This document shows positions 22,389 through 35,938 of a DNA stretch of 64,000 nucleotides, one piece after another. The stretch is from Triplophysa rosa (taxonomy: Eukaryota; Chordata; Actinopteri; Cypriniformes; Nemacheilidae). The DNA lies in assembly GCF_024868665.1 (NCBI RefSeq), contig NC_079908.1, forward strand, positions 7,011,174-7,075,173, read 5' to 3'. Numbering within the stretch: position 1 is the stretch's first letter; every line of letters begins with the position of its first letter. The notes beneath the pieces are model-generated. The model ran no database searches. It saw only the letters and a program-made list of their open reading frames with translations, and was not told where the DNA came from. The translations under genes and the position numbers were made by a program.

Positions 22389-24120
22389 GCTTTCAAACTT
22401 ACGGTCTCTTACATCACCCAATCGGATCAAGTATTTGATGACATCACTCTGTATTTCAGCTTCTCATCAAATTCATCAGTCAATATGTTCCACCCTAACT
22501 TAATGTTTCAGTGGAAATTACATCAATGCATTGAACAAAGCTGTGCATTACAAGGCACTTCGGTGGGTCTTTAAGACCTCTCCCACTTCCCAACGGTGCT
22601 CTCAGCTCTGTCATCAGTGGTATTGTAATTCTGCACATCCCATCACCCAATGACTAAGAGAATATTCATCAAATATAAGCACATCTGCACCACAGAAACA
22701 AGCCACCTAATGGCCAAAGTCAATATCAACCGATTCTTCTCATTTCATTGGTTCACAGACCACATCAGTGCACAGTTCTCTCTGATTTAACAGCCAACTT
22801 TTTCATTCTGTTAGCAAATGTCAAACTCCACCTATGGTTTGGATTACAGGCTTTCGAAAAACATTTTTAAAACGGTGGCGTCTGACAAAAGAATTTCTGA
22901 GCTACCTTCAATTCAATGTGGCAGTAATTCCCTCTGTGTCCGCCCCTCTATGTGTTCATTTCATTGACTTCCTGTTGATCCTGCGGTGCTTCTGTTCTTC
23001 CTCCCGGCCTCAGAACTAAAGCCGACGGGTGAAACGTACACGATACGGCCCGGCTTTACCAACAGCAGATGGTCAGCTGTAAACAAGGTTTGTGAACAGA
23101 ATCTGTAAGCAAAATCAAGCAGACAGGCCCGTCTGCCAAGAGGCCGTCGATCAGCTAATCCAGGACCTCTGGTTTGCTTTGGCGAGGGCCGGTTTCATCA
23201 CACATCGCAGGTGAGAGAGGCCAATTCCTTGCAGATGATTAGGTTTTGAGACAGTAAAACCCAATGCTTCAGCGTTAGACGGCAAAATGTGATGTCCTCA
23301 TGCCAAGAAGTCCCATTACATTGACATTACATTGTGTCTTGCTGCAGTGATGTAAGAGCTTGATTATTTTACAAGCTTTTATAGCTTTAGAGCTCGCACC
23401 CCAATGCAGTTTCAGGCTTAACGGCATATCCATTAAATAAACTGAAAAGAAAAATACAAAACAAATGCACAGAGAAAGTTTATATCTACATCTCTTTTTT
23501 AATACTTTAACACAAAAAAGCGTTGTGTGGTTGCATTCTGTGCCTGTACCATTGAGCAATACTGTATTCAAAACACATTTTATAGTGTAGTATTGCACAT
23601 GAGGGGAATACCAGTTGTCTCATGGAAAAGAGAATGTGCCTCCTCAGAGAATATTTCCTTTATTCATGCTCCGTCTCACATTCGGTCCTTTTCAGTTGCC
23701 CTTCGAGCGGCTCTGTGTCATGTGGTCATGATGTCACTGCCCAAGCAGCCGCTTCAGTTTTGTGGTCGCTGAGGTCATAGTCACATTCCGTGTCACCCAT
23801 TATATGCTTTGGTGAAGATGTGAGTCGATGCTAATGCTAGCAGGGGCTTTATTTTTTTATCTCTAGGGTCACAAGAGACGAGGACGCATCTTGCTAATGG
23901 TTATTTCTGATTAGCACACTCAAATGTTTTCAAAGCATCATTAATGGGCCGACTTCATCCTCAAACTGGTCTCTGGGGAGGCTGTTAGCTGAAGTGCTTG
24001 GCATGTATAACATGAGGGTTATTTATCTCAAGCAGAGGATAACAAGAGCTGTCTTGCAAGGACGATATCTGCCAAGCACACTGATCTACAAAATGTCAGG
24101 ATAACCAGGATTGCCAAAAT
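22389..24120. other. Low-copy intronic sequence
   Basis: No exon or mobile element recognised. 22980-23240 is locally less AT-rich and lacks repeat hallmarks. It is a candidate conserved non-coding stretch to check by alignment. Confidence 0.35.
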
Positions 24121-24405
24121 GGATTTTAAAGCTACAATCCGTAAGTTTTCTTGTTAAAAATAAATAAAAATCATTTGTGAAAAAAAAACTGTAGTCCAAA
24201 CTGTACCACAGTCTGGGAAGGACTGGGAACCATATGGCCGCTTTGAATGACCAAGAGGCCAGGTAAACCTGACAGGTAAAGCAACCAATCACGTTTTATT
24301 TTGTGCTGTGTCAAGTTTATGAATGCGGTGCGCATTCACGAGAGTGTCAAAGGATTACAACTATAATGTTAAAGTTTATGCCGTGAATATACAGCGTTTA
24401 GTCGA

Positions 24406-24900
24406 TCTTAAAGGGGTGGCTCAACAGTGTTTCATGCATTCTTACTTCTTTACAATGTTAAACATGCTGGCTTCTCATGCTTGACAAGGTCAACTTGTCA
24501 AAAAACGAGTGGGGAGTATGACGTAGTATTTCTGTGCACTCCCCCAAGGTTTGTATAGGTTCAGGGAAGTTTTTTCGAACATGAAATTCCATTACGTAAC
24601 AACCTTTCTTAGTCCCTTATTGGTAAATTCTCCTGGAAAAGCATGCCCATGCGTCAACCAGCGAGAGTGAGAGAAAGAGCACACCCACGTGTCAACAAGC
24701 GAGAGAAAGAGTACGCACACACGTCAACCAGCTAGAGCGAGAGAAGGAGCACGCACATCCATGTGCTCCTTTAATGAATGCTCAATGCGACCAATGTAAA
24801 CACAGCAGCTTTCTTCTTCGATCAGACAGCTTTGTGTTGTTTCCAGGCAGACCATTAAAGTCCCAGTGAAATTATTGTAAATTATTGCAGCGTTTATAGT
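24406..24900. mobile_element. Fish repeat with internal gcgagag tandem units
   Basis: Begins ttaaaggggtggctcaacag and continues tttacaatgttaaacatgct and gtcaaaaaacgagtggggag, strings of a dispersed fish repeat. Within it 24648-24760 has three imperfect 37-bp units of the form cgtcaaccagcgagag...gagaaagagcacgcac. The right terminus is not defined. Confidence 0.5.
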
Positions 24901-25101
24901 AAATAGCTTATCATTGTGGTTATTCGCTTTTTTTTTATTCATGTACCCTCATAAACGTGATAACATCTGGCATTTGATATCTATTTAAGAGTGAATGAAC
25001 TATATATTGAAATTGGATTTTCACCACTATGCAATTTTCTGTAATATCTATCAACTCTGGTTCTGTATTGCTTCAACTAGCCCTGTGCGCAAAATCTGGG
25101 C

Positions 25102-25398
25102 TTAAAGGGGTCATATGACACGGCTAAAACTAATATTATGGTTTGTTTTAGATGTAATGCAATGTGTATACACGATTTAAGCTTAAAAAACACTGTATTT
25201 TCCACATTCCACTTAGTCAACTCATACCACGAACTGACGTATAGCTGCAGGTCTGGGTGAGCATTCGCTTTTAGATAGAATGCATCTTTTGCTTCCGACA
25301 CTTTCATTTTTGCAATTTTACTTGTCTAATACATGCATGAGCAACTTATAACCAAAGACACAGAGAAACACGTAATCACGCCATATGACCCCTTTAAG
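25102..25398. mobile_element. MITE with ttaaaggggtcatatgac ends
   Basis: Left ttaaaggggtcatatgacac and right gccatatgacccctttaa are inverse of each other with TTAA borders. 297-bp body without coding capacity. Confidence 0.85.
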
Positions 25399-25930
25399 TC
25401 GTGTACCGTAATCCAGCCTTCAGCTTGATGCCATGATTTAATGGCAAGGTTACAAATTTAGTACCAAATCTGCCTACAGGAGCAGCAACATCTGAGGTGG
25501 CAGCTGAAAATGTGAGGCACTATCCATCCACACGGTGCTTCTTCATCACACCTGGACCGTGGAGGATTCCCACCCACAGGTTGCAGTTGCCTTCTTTGTT
25601 GTCATTCTGACATTTCCTTTATTGAACTGTACAGCGGTGCCACCTGCTCTCAAGGACATGCAATTAGACCAATCTGTGGGAGGCTAGCGTTGCCAACTGT
25701 CATGCGTGTGGAAACTCAGCTGTCTACATACAAAAATCACCTCTGCATGGTTGTACATCGTAAGACTGGTGGTTAGTTGTCAGTTTTTGTAGTTGTACGC
25801 TTAGCGTGGTGTATACTTTGTTTCATCTGTTATTACCTATTGTGCAAAAGCATTGGTCCAAATCAAGTTTTCTAACCACGAGCCTGTACAAACACGACTG
25901 TGTGCTACTCACATGAGCAGATGTTGAAAA
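25399..25930. other. No feature seen
   Basis: Low-copy intronic sequence. Confidence 0.35.
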
Positions 25931-26262
25931 TTAAAGGGATAGTTCACCCAAAAATGACAATTTATTCTTCTGAAGAACACAAAAGAAGATATTGCATTGG
26001 TTTTGTATCTATACAATAGAAGTGAATGGGTACCGCCATGGTTCGGTTGCCAATATTCTTCAAAATATCTTCTTTTGTGTTCTGCAGAAGAAAGAAAGTC
26101 ATAAAGGTTTGACTTTCAGGGTTTTTCAAGGTTTGACAGCTGCTTTGTAACAATGAAAATGGTAAAAAGCGCAATATAAATAAAGTTGAGTTGAGTTTGA
26201 AATGACAAGGGGGTGAGTAAATGATGACAGAATTTTCATTTTTGGGTGAAATATCCCTTTAA
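25931..26262. mobile_element. Foldback MITE copy 5, split by a LINE tail
   Basis: Termini ttaaagggatagttcaccca and gggtgaaatatccctttaa are intact. A LINE 3' fragment (26112-26203) is inserted in the right arm, so the LINE piece is younger than the MITE. Confidence 0.85.
26112..26203 (+). mobile_element. 5'-truncated LINE 3' end nested in MITE copy 5
   Basis: gacagctgctttgtaacaat, ggtaaaaagcgcaatataaa, then taaagttgagttgagttt. The reverse of this matches the 49912 and 14871 fragments (ttatttatatagcgcttttc). The tail is a short ttgag repeat. Confidence 0.7.
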
Positions 26263-27950
26263 AATCGGTATGCAACGGACATTTAGAAGGTCTTTTCTAC
26301 CCTATTTTAATGTATATTTAAGCAAAACAGCTTCTTAAATAAGAAAAATAAAACTGCCTTTTAATACTGCCCTCTGATATGATTTTAAAAATGTTTTAAT
26401 TACTTGAAAAAAAAGACATTACACACAAATTATAAGCAAATAATGAGCCTTTTCATTTTGGGGGAACTTTATGCCTTTCAACCAGAAAATAAAGGAACTA
26501 AAGCAACAGATATTTATTATATAGGACATATACTATATGATATGTTTGTGCTTTTGAACTCTTGTGTTCCCCATCAGGAGGGAGGCGGAAGCTCGCAGAC
26601 ACGCTGTGTTCTTCTCATGGAGGTGACTGTAAAAGCTCCGGCTAGAAGGCGTGAAAGCCTCCAGATCAAGCCCGGCTCCATATGGTAAGCGTGAGCTTCA
26701 AGACAGGCTCTCGCAGAGTGACATTTAGCAAAGAAGTGCATGTGAAAGTATGACCACTGAACTACGGCGCTGAACTTCAAATGCCAATGCCTCCTTTATT
26801 CCACAGACCCTAACCCGATGCAAAGAGAGCGAGACTGAACTGTACAAAGCGCAGACCCGCTGAAACCTGCGGCCAGACAATATAATGGCTGCTTGACATT
26901 TAAACATTAAAGGTTAGGGAAAAAACATGGTACATATCGTGAAAACCATAAATTTGTATTACACACGCTTTGATTATGTGACAAAAATTATGATTAGATT
27001 GTGAAGAGATTTAAAATTTTTTACGATTTATGATTTTTTTTATTCTTTAAATAAATAAAAAAACTTCACATCACATTTCTAAATATGATCTTGTTACTAT
27101 CAACATCAGCATTGTGCTACATATGGGCTTTGTTTCTTTGACACTTTTAATTTTCATTGACACTTTTTTGCAATTTTCATAATTAAACCTGTAAAATCAG
27201 ACCATGTAACACCAGCCTCCGTCATTTCATCCCTACATTAATCACAAACTGTTCTACTGGGAGGCCTGAATTGAAGTATTGTCCCTTACACAAACAAAAT
27301 TACAGCGTTTGTTCCTTGCTGTTTGATTTCCACTTGAAAAATATTCCCAAAATCACACAACTCACAGGACCCCACTGATGTACAACACACGCATGCAATT
27401 CTTTCTTTGAAAACAATTCACCAAATCACTGGACACCAAACAAGGGAACCCGTTCATTCAGTAACAGTCTTACTGTTAATTATTATAAGGTGTACATTGT
27501 TTTGAGTTGCTTTGCTCTAGTTATTTTAGTTGGTGTTCAGACGACATTAAAGACTTTAATGCCCCCTCGTCCACATCATCGCATGTCTCATTAGAAGCCA
27601 CAACCCATGGTCTAATATAGGGCCCCTTGCCAACCCTGAAACAAGAACTGACAACTGAAAATGTGTGAAACAGACCTTCACTAATAAGTTATTTTTTTAC
27701 TTTGCCTTTTCTGTGCTCCTCTGAGACATTCTCTTTCAATATTTTCAGATAACTATAAATCCAACTCAGATGTAAATAAGTACTGAAAATATTTCTTTAC
27801 AATGACAGGAAAGCAGTTATGGGCAAATCCAACCAGAACATCATATGCTCATAGTACTAAGAGAGATCCCATAGGTACAGTACGAACCCCCTCACGCTCT
27901 CTGGATGTCTGCTGTACGGTAATGCCTCTAGAGTGACACAAACTGACATG
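26263..27950. other. Low-copy intronic sequence
   Basis: No exon or mobile element recognised. 26570-26890 is locally GC-richer. Overlapping frames on both strands there have no protein-family motif. Confidence 0.35.
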
Positions 27951-28480
27951 TAAGTGATAGACCGATATATCACCGTGGCCAATACATTGGGGCGTTATTT
28001 GGAATTTTTTAATTATCGGCATCTGACGATAAATCTTTACAATTGGATGATATTTTTGTGTTCTGCCGCTAGCATTTTTTCTTTTAAAAAAGCCACTTGG
28101 ATGTAAAGCCAGCGTTGACGCATAGTAAAATGACCACAGTATAATAATATAACAATAATAATGAGGCGGATAAGATATAAAAATGTTATGATGAGTACTA
28201 ATAATACATTTAAATTCCTATATATTTTATTCACATGTAGCCACATTTAGCTACACGAGATTAACGTATTGTCATGTGTGCAAGTCTGTTTAAATGCTAA
28301 GCTAATGCTTAAAATACACAATAACTGTTTTTCACAATTATTTTCACCAATTTTCTCCATCTATTTCATTTTGCTGTAATTGTGTTATATCGGCCTCTTA
28401 TCGGCCAATCACCCACAGTGTTCTTTTTATATCGCTATTGGCATCGGCCATTAAAAAATCATATCGTTCAACCGCTAATA
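27951..28480. mobile_element. hAT-like MITE (gatagaccgatatatc ends)
   Basis: Left taagtgatagaccgatatat and right, inverted, tattagcggttgaacgatat are imperfect terminal repeats. Subterminal ttatcggcatctgac and tcggccaatcac words are typical of this fish group. No transposase frame. Confidence 0.6.
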
Positions 28481-30394
28481 TAAATATCGTCGCTGTCCTT
28501 CCAAATCCTTGGATGTCCAAATTCGCTGGTTTTCAGGAAATGAAACTTTTCAAATGATTAAATACTGTGTTGCCAAAGTTGACAAGCACATTTTAATACC
28601 TTTAAAGTTTTGTGTACACAACAAGCATGTAAATTGGTTACTATAGTAAAAATATGATTAATTTTCGTAATGGTTTTTATTGAGATATCAGCAGATAACA
28701 AGTTAACATGCACATATCTGAAAATGTGCACACAGGAATTGATGAGAGGAATTGAAATTGTGATTTTATATCAAGTATCCGATTCACATAACCGTGTCCA
28801 CAGATATAGTCTTTAAAAGAAATTACCCAGAAACAACAAGTCTAATTTTGTGAATCACTATTAAAGCAAAGGGTGTATTTTGAGAGTGCTATAAAGAAAA
28901 TGAACAATGTTCACATGTTTACAGCTCTGACAGAGTCCATGATAAACAGAAGTCATTGTCAATCAATCGCTGTCCACAGCTCTGCGTTACTGTGCTGATA
29001 ATAGCGTTCGTCTCTGCTTGAAATGTTGAATCTGATGGCCTATAAAACTCTGGTAGCAAGAGCAAGACAATAAATAAACAACAACAACTGCGTAAAAACA
29101 TCACACTGCAAACTACAAGGTTGCAGTATTGCAAAACAATGGCACAAGCAGCAGAAGAACTTAAGCCGTAATGTGTGGCACATTGCATTAACCAGATCCA
29201 CTGCGCCTTTCAACACCAAGAATATTTATCAGCACTCCACGAAAACTGCACCAGCAGTCAAAATACGACTTCAACTTGAAGGCCTGATAAAGAATTTTCC
29301 AACAGATATCATATGTTTAGACTGAGAAATTCTACAGAAAGGATGAAAAAGCTGTATTACTCTGTGAAGTGTCAGGAGACAACAACACCAGTGCTACGTG
29401 TGAAAAGCAATCATGATTCTAATAAGAACCTAAAATTAATGTTATGAGTAAATAGAACCAAAGTCAATTTCAATTTCCCTTTGACAGCCATATTTGCAAA
29501 TTTCCGGGCAGTAATTTAAAAAAGATTAAAAACATAATCATAATAATATATCTAATCTAATTTAATAATCCTAAAGTAATATATGGCTCTATTTCAAGCC
29601 ACTAGATTTTCCACTGCCTGGCTGAAACAATACAGGCTTTTATTTCCAGAATCACCAGCAACATTAGACATATTTTCATTGCATTCTATTTCATCTACCT
29701 CTCGAATATAATGATACTGCTTGCGGTCTGTGATCATTTCACCTAGATCCTCTGAAAGGGGCCATCTGTGTGGACCGAGCAACAGTGACGGTCCAGATGT
29801 CCACTAGCGAGTGGGCTGATCCCAGATCAGCAGGGGTCATTTCCACCTCTTCAATGAGGCCCACGAAGAAGATTTCACTATACAATGAAGTGGAACTGAG
29901 AGAATGAGAGTTGCTGAGAGAAAACAGGAACAGGAGATAAAAACAAAGGATGGTCCAGAACAGCCCGATGTTTCCCAATAGGACAGTCAACCCACACACC
30001 CCTCTGCAAACCCAAGTGAAACGACATAAATCCAGCACAGAGCACATCTGTCCACTGCCTGCATTAACGTTACAATCCCCTCACCGAAATGAAGAAACAA
30101 TACCCAGAGGAGCTTTGATGAAGTCACACATCATAAACCTCTTAGGCTGACCGGATACTACAACAGCGTCACTCTGGTGTGGTGAAGCCCACCCATTTTA
30201 AAAACGTAAATAATGTCAGTCAGCTTCTGTATTGTCACTGTACAGGCACAACAAAATATGTGTAAAATCTAAATATATACTATATTTAATATAATATAAT
30301 ATAGTAAAACTAGCTGTATACTGTATATAAACGCATTTGAGGCATAAGAAATAGCCATGCTCTGGCTAAAAGATTCAGACCTAAGTATAGACTA
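28481..30394. other. Low-copy intronic sequence
   Basis: No exon or mobile element recognised. 29740-30150 is relatively GC-balanced and free of repeat hallmarks. Confidence 0.35.
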
Positions 30395-31239
30395 AAGGGC
30401 TGTTCACATTATAACGATAACTATAAAAAATAACGTTTTAAAAATCGTTCTTAATTCAGGAGAATAGCGGGGTTCACTCCATAACTATAACGATTAAGAT
30501 ACAGAGAACGATATCGTTGGGATCACTTTCAGAACGATTTTTTTCCAGCTGATGAACGATAAAACATACTGTCAGACAGTTTCTGGCAGATAATGTTTGA
30601 CTATTGGTGATCGCAACGCGGCTTTTATGTCAAAATTAAAGACTGTAGTGGTCGGAAAGCGGTGTGTTTACGGCAGGATATTATATATGTAACCAGGGGC
30701 GGACTGGCCATCTGACGTATGGGGCCGGAACGGATGCTTAGACGGACGTATTATAAATGCGAATGCACGCAACGCGAACGCAAAAGACACGTATGCAAGC
30801 CAACCCAAAACTCAAATATATTTATAGTTACAGTTATCTTTATAGTTATCGTTATAACATTATAACTGTAACTATAGCTATAACTAACTATGTTTGCGTC
30901 CACACCAGCGGGCAATAACAATAACGCCATGTTTATTGTAAGCCTGCGCGCTGCAGTGTTTCCAGTCACTAAAATGAATGTAGATGACCTGCCGCGGATG
31001 ATTTCGTTTTCATTCCCGAACGTCTTTTCTCCAAAATATGACAGCAAAGCACAGCAAAGGATGGATGCTCTCTCTGAATGCTGAAGGTGCGATCGTGTCT
31101 TGCGGGATGTAATGCATATATTTTGCCAGCTTGCTTAGAGCGTTACATATATAATATCCCGCCATAAACACACCGCTTTTCGACCACTACAGTCTTTAAG
31201 TCAGACATAAAACCTGCGTTGTGATCACCAATAGTCATT
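30395..31239. mobile_element. Inverted-repeat element with 95-bp arms
   Basis: Arms at 30599-30693 and 31142-31237 are inverse copies at about 88% by eye (tgactattggtgatcgcaac ... ggatattatatatgtaac). Outside the left arm are clustered ataacgataactataa motifs, which also recur inverted inside the loop at 30815-30890. A caggggcggactggccatct segment between the arms suggests a further nested insert. No coding frame of transposase type. Confidence 0.6.
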
Positions 31240-31640
31240 TCGTTATTCCAACAAATGTTTCACTTTCGTCACGTGACTCTCGCTGCGCAGGCTGCAAATC
31301 GCGTTGTAAACAAATATGAACAATGCTAAGGAGCATAAAACCTTGCAATGTACAGATCAGACTAGCCTGACTTATAACTGTGGAGACCGCGTTGTATAAA
31401 GAAGGCGCACCTCACTTTATAACTCTTTTATTGAATATAACATCAGAATAACAATACAATCAAGCCTCGTTTTATAACTGTGAAGCTCGCGCTGTACAGA
31501 TGACACATGCCTGAATTGATAACTGTCCAGCTCGCGCTCTATAAAGAAGATGTATCATGTGTCTCTGCGCAGCTTGTGCCAGGCACGCCTCATTTTATAA
31601 CGCCACAGGGCGATGTCATCGTCCAACCCTAATGTCCATG
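31240..31640 (-). mobile_element. Inverted copy of the 11690-11995 repeat
   Basis: Plus-strand text gttattccaacaaatgtttc, cgtcacgtgactctcgctgc, gtaaacaaatatgaacaa matches the reverse of the 11.7-12.0 kb tail. Tandem units follow (ttataactgtggagaccgcg, ttataactgtgaagctcgcg, gataactgtccagctcgcgc). The copy ends near gtccaaccctaatg. Confidence 0.7.
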
Positions 31641-32990
31641 TCAAAGACAAACGCAGGATCTTAACTATGTTAAAGTACGACTGTTCTTAGCAAGACATTT
31701 TGGAAAACATTGGTAGTTAACAACAGGGTTTCGGGAAAAAAAATATAGTACACCTTTAAATATAGTATAGTGTCCCTTTAAGACAGTTCTGCCTGAAAGC
31801 AAAGTGAATCAAACTGAGCCTCAAAATGGAGGAAGACTCATAGTAAAGACTGTACAGACTAATCCTAATAAAAGACAGAGAGTTCATGACAGCGGCCCTA
31901 TGGATTTTACCAGCGTCAGCAATTGAAACCACAAAGCCTGACAAACAAACACAATTTGAACGGCCATTTCACACTGAATACTGACTAGCCATCTGTCAGA
32001 AGTAGACAACAACATGTTGAAACCACAGATGACTTGGCTTGTGGTTACAGCCTGTGTGTACTAGCCAGCTATTAGGAAAAACATGATGAGATGCATATGG
32101 ATTATTTCTGTGAAAACAGTCTTTCCTCTGAATATGTAAAGGATTGCTGTAAGAGAAGAGCCGAGGACCGTCCACCGGGGAGGAGATGCTAATATGTGAA
32201 TCAGCAGACTGCTTCTACTAGGGCCTGGCACAGATTTATTTCTTGGTCACCAGCACAGTAGTCACACTATGGGCGGTAGGAGTTTTGTCCCAAAAATTGC
32301 ATCTGTGTGATTGTTTAGAGCACCTTGTGCTAATTCTGGAAGCATGCAATGCTTTTGTGAGTGACCTAAAATAGATAAAGGAAGTCTTTTGCTAAGAGAG
32401 AACCATAAATATCAACTGCAGAGTCACTTTAAATTTGCTTTACATGACAAAACATTATCACTTTAGATCTGAGACAAATATTAAGCTAATAAGAATGAGG
32501 TGCAATAGGGCTATTCAAATCCCATCTTCAAGGTAGTCCTGTGGAGTTTAGGGAATGGCCTTCCTCACTTTATTCTCATCGTATATATTTCATACCAAAA
32601 GCAAGAACAAAATGTGAACATAAGAAAGTGAAATATGCGGAATGAAAAAAAAAACGACTTATTGTTTCTATGTCTGCCTACCAACACTATTTATCAAAGC
32701 CTTGTGGTAAACCATCTGCTTAAATGCGCTGCCATAACATTAACATTACGGCAAATGCTGTACCAGATGAATCATTAATTTCGCTCATTTGTACTTGATA
32801 TTTAATTTCATGCATTCTGACATTATAAAAAATGCATCATAATATTTGAGATATCTAATGGAGCTTGCTATTTGTATGGCTTGTACTTAACGTAGAGTTT
32901 TTTAGATTTACATTTAAGGACGAAGCCGAGTGAAATTTAGGGATTTTAAAATAATGTAGAAGCATAGCATTGCGCTTAAAACCACATTAA
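31641..32990. other. No feature seen
   Basis: Low-copy intronic sequence. 31680-31780 keeps a few words of the ttaaaggg foldback family (ggaaaacattggtagttaac) but no clear ends. Confidence 0.35.
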
Positions 32991-33193
32991 GAATTCGTAA
33001 CTATTTTACGAGACGGCTAAATTGTACAAATTCGTACGCTGTGAATCATACAAAAACGTACGATTATTTGAAAAAAAGCCATATTGAAGCCCCTCCCCTA
33101 AACCTAACCATCACTGCCGCGAAAGCAAATCGTAAAAATATGTATGAATAATATTATACAAATTAGCCGTCCTGTAAAATAGTTACAAATTCC
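32991..33193. mobile_element. Palindromic MITE (gaattcgtaactattttac ends)
   Basis: gaattcgtaactattttacg, then gacggctaaattgtacaaat on the left is mirrored on the right by acaaattagccgtcctgtaa followed by aatagttacaaattc. About 200 bp overall, with a central acgtacgatt palindrome. Confidence 0.85.
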
Positions 33194-35302
33194 CGTTAAT
33201 ACTGTATAGCAATACCCTGGAAACATCCCACAACAAAGCATCATTCATGCTTTCATTTAGAAGGTACTAATATAGAAATTGTATTTAATTTAAAACAATA
33301 ATTTAAAATTGTGGCTGCATGCTAAAAAACCTAGAAAAAAGCTTTTGAAACCGTTTCCTGGTTTAAGATGTTCTGCTTGAACTACAACATGCATGTGAAA
33401 TGTTTCTAGAGCATACAAATCTCTGAAATATGTCAGCGGAGAGATTCACACTCCATTCAGTCCAACTCTGTGCTGTGATCGCAGGCCAGAATTGATGCCA
33501 TTCTTGTGAAACTGCCTCCATCATCGGGGGCAAATCCTGTTATCCTCACAAAACACCCACAGACTGAAGCTTCCGGAGGGAAGTGGATCTGGACCCAACA
33601 GCTGATCCTGTAAACTCAGGCCCTTCAGGTCCGATAACTGGGTTAAATGAAGCATTGTTACTTTTTGGCATTGGGTTATTCAATGTTAAACATTTAAGTA
33701 AACTGTAATATGTAATACTGATCAGTATTTAGCAATATGAAGAACATAGTAGACTAATTTCTATGTACATTCACAGAATAGAAACAGTACAAAAGTAAAA
33801 AATCTGCCTTATTTCTGTAGATCTGTTTGTTTCTCAGTGACTTTGACTTCACGGCACAAATGCATATTGAAGCGAAACAAGAGGCATTATGTTTGAAGTA
33901 CCGATAAACGCAGAGGGGTCAATCCTTGGTTATATTTATCATTAGTTACACTTTTATCTGGAAGGATGATCACAGGTTGGATTCAGATTGAAAAAAAGTG
34001 TAACATCCCTCTTTCGTTTTCAATTACTGTCTCCGTCGTTCCACGGCTAAATTTAGCAAGGACTGTTATCTAGACTCGAGTAGCCGCATCAATCCCGGAT
34101 CTCTCAGAATAAAGGTGAGATCTCAGCTGTGGCTGTTTTATTTTAGACGGGGAAGCTTGCACACTGACAGACCTTTTCTTGTTTAAACAATTCTTATAAA
34201 ACACTGTCGACTTTAGTTAAAGGATCTAACAAATGGACAAAGGAATCAGTTGTGTATCTATTGGTCCATATGAATAGGAATGAGGAAGTCCTGGTTTATA
34301 ACCAAACTCTGCATCAACACTGTAAAAAAAATCCCCTATTTCAACCTCAAGTTCAAAAGCTGACTTAAAATTTTAAGTTAAATCAAATCGGCTTTAAATA
34401 TAAAATGACTTCATGTAAATGCAAAACATCAATCAGGTGGACTGAGCTCGATTCCACTTGATTCATGCCTGTAGGGTATTAAAATTCCACTGCGGCAGTC
34501 CGTTTGCCCCCACCGGAGCAGAAAAGAGATCCCTTGCCAGAGATGACGTGGCCTGGTGCAGTTTTCATCCCTCACTATGTTCCCACCAAAGGCCTTTAAG
34601 CATGGCCACTAAAAGTCAGTGTAAACAAACAGCGATCATAACCGGACACTGCGTAAACCACTGAGATTTAAATACAAGAGACCGAACAAACAGCGATGAA
34701 TGAGGTGGCCGAGAGACTGGGTTTTATATCCGGGCAGAACGAACAGATCCACATTCTCAGCATTAGCCACCGCCCATCAATACAACAGTGCCCCCGTCAC
34801 CCCATTCACTTCAACAGTCTGCTTACTTCAGCAAACCTCGGCTTGTGTTATATCCCCGGATCATACTCTCTCAAACTCATTTACCCTTCTAAATCTCCGT
34901 CTTAGTCTTCAAATCACCCTCTTTCTCCCTACAATCCATTTTTTCATGTTCTGTGTTTCGCTGTTTTCTTAAATTCTCGAATGTCAAACGTCTCCATCAT
35001 CAGTAGGAAGGGCAACGCCATAAAAATAGAAATGCAATCGACGTTAGTGCATCAGAGCCGTTGCCTCTGCTAAAGGAATCGATTCATGCGTTTACATTAT
35101 TTGACTTTAAACATATTTCGACGCAGACTGCACTGTACTGTCAATGCATCTGTTCACTTTACTTAAGTACTTAGTCATCAATCATCAAATAACACTCTGG
35201 GATTATGGACGACACAAGACATTCATTGGTTGCACTTTACTTTACAATACTGTATGTGTACTTAGTGTACTCAACCAACAGAATACTGGTAACTTCATGT
35301 TC
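33194..35302. other. Low-copy intronic sequence
   Basis: No exon recognised. A lone acactgtaaaaaaaatcccc motif at 34319 is a possible orphan MITE end. Confidence 0.35.
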
Positions 35303-35526
35303 TTAAAGGGATAGTGCACCCAAAAATAAAAATAGTGTCATCATTTATTGTACCTCATGTCTATCAAAACCTGTATATGACTCTTTCTTTTAAGAAATGT
35401 CTAAGTGGTTTAGGGTTCATACAGTTGAAGTGAATGGCGGTAAATGTTGTTTGGTTAGCAACGTTCTTCAAAATATGTGAGCAAATGATGAAAGAATGTC
35501 CATTTTTGGGTGAACTATCGCTTTAA
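35303..35526. mobile_element. Foldback MITE copy 6
   Basis: ttaaagggatagtgcaccca at the left and gggtgaactatcgctttaa at the right, with a shortened interior (cagttgaagtgaatgg). Confidence 0.83.
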
Positions 35527-35712
35527 TATGGGTTAGGGTTGGGTTTAGGGCTAGTAATGGCAAAGTACATACATGAAGAGGGCTTTAAAATAAAGCGCTG
35601 CCCAATTTACGTACCGTGTCATAGCCAGTTCCCCTTCTGTCGGTCTCTCGACGTTGTGTTGAGAGACAGACTGACTTTATTATGACAGTCCCACTTGTAG
35701 ATTGGGTACATA

Positions 35713-35845
35713 ATCCAAGATGGCGCCGAGTATGGCTGCTGCGTCGCGAGCTCCGAACCAACTTTCCAAGTTTTTCACCTACTGTTGCACTTGTGTATAT
35801 GGTTGAGTGACAATGAAGGGATTTGATTGATTTGAGATCTGACAA
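35713..35845 (+). mobile_element. Miniature LINE derivative (5' leader joined to a 3' tail)
   Basis: It starts ccaagatggcgccgagtatg, nearly the same 5' leader as the adjacent large LINE but on the opposite strand. After about 50 bp it switches to gtgtatatggttgagtgac followed by aatgaagg and a gatttgattgatttga tail, which looks like a LINE 3' terminus of a different subfamily. Essentially everything between 5' leader and 3' end is missing. A 28-codon frame starts at the shared ATG. It is probably an internally deleted, non-autonomous copy. Chance joining of two truncated copies is the alternative. Confidence 0.55.
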
Positions 35846-35938
35846 ACTCTCATCTTAAGCGATAAATGATCCTGGTGGGAATATCTTTTGGGCAATTTGC
35901 ATCGATTTGAGAGAATAACATGTTTATTAATGTATATA

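Noticed and set aside
35594..35710. Possible separate repeat (cagttccccttctgtcggtc then tctcgacgttgtg)
   Set aside because: The words look familiar from cyprinid dispersed repeats but I could not define ends or a second copy here, so no feature was called.
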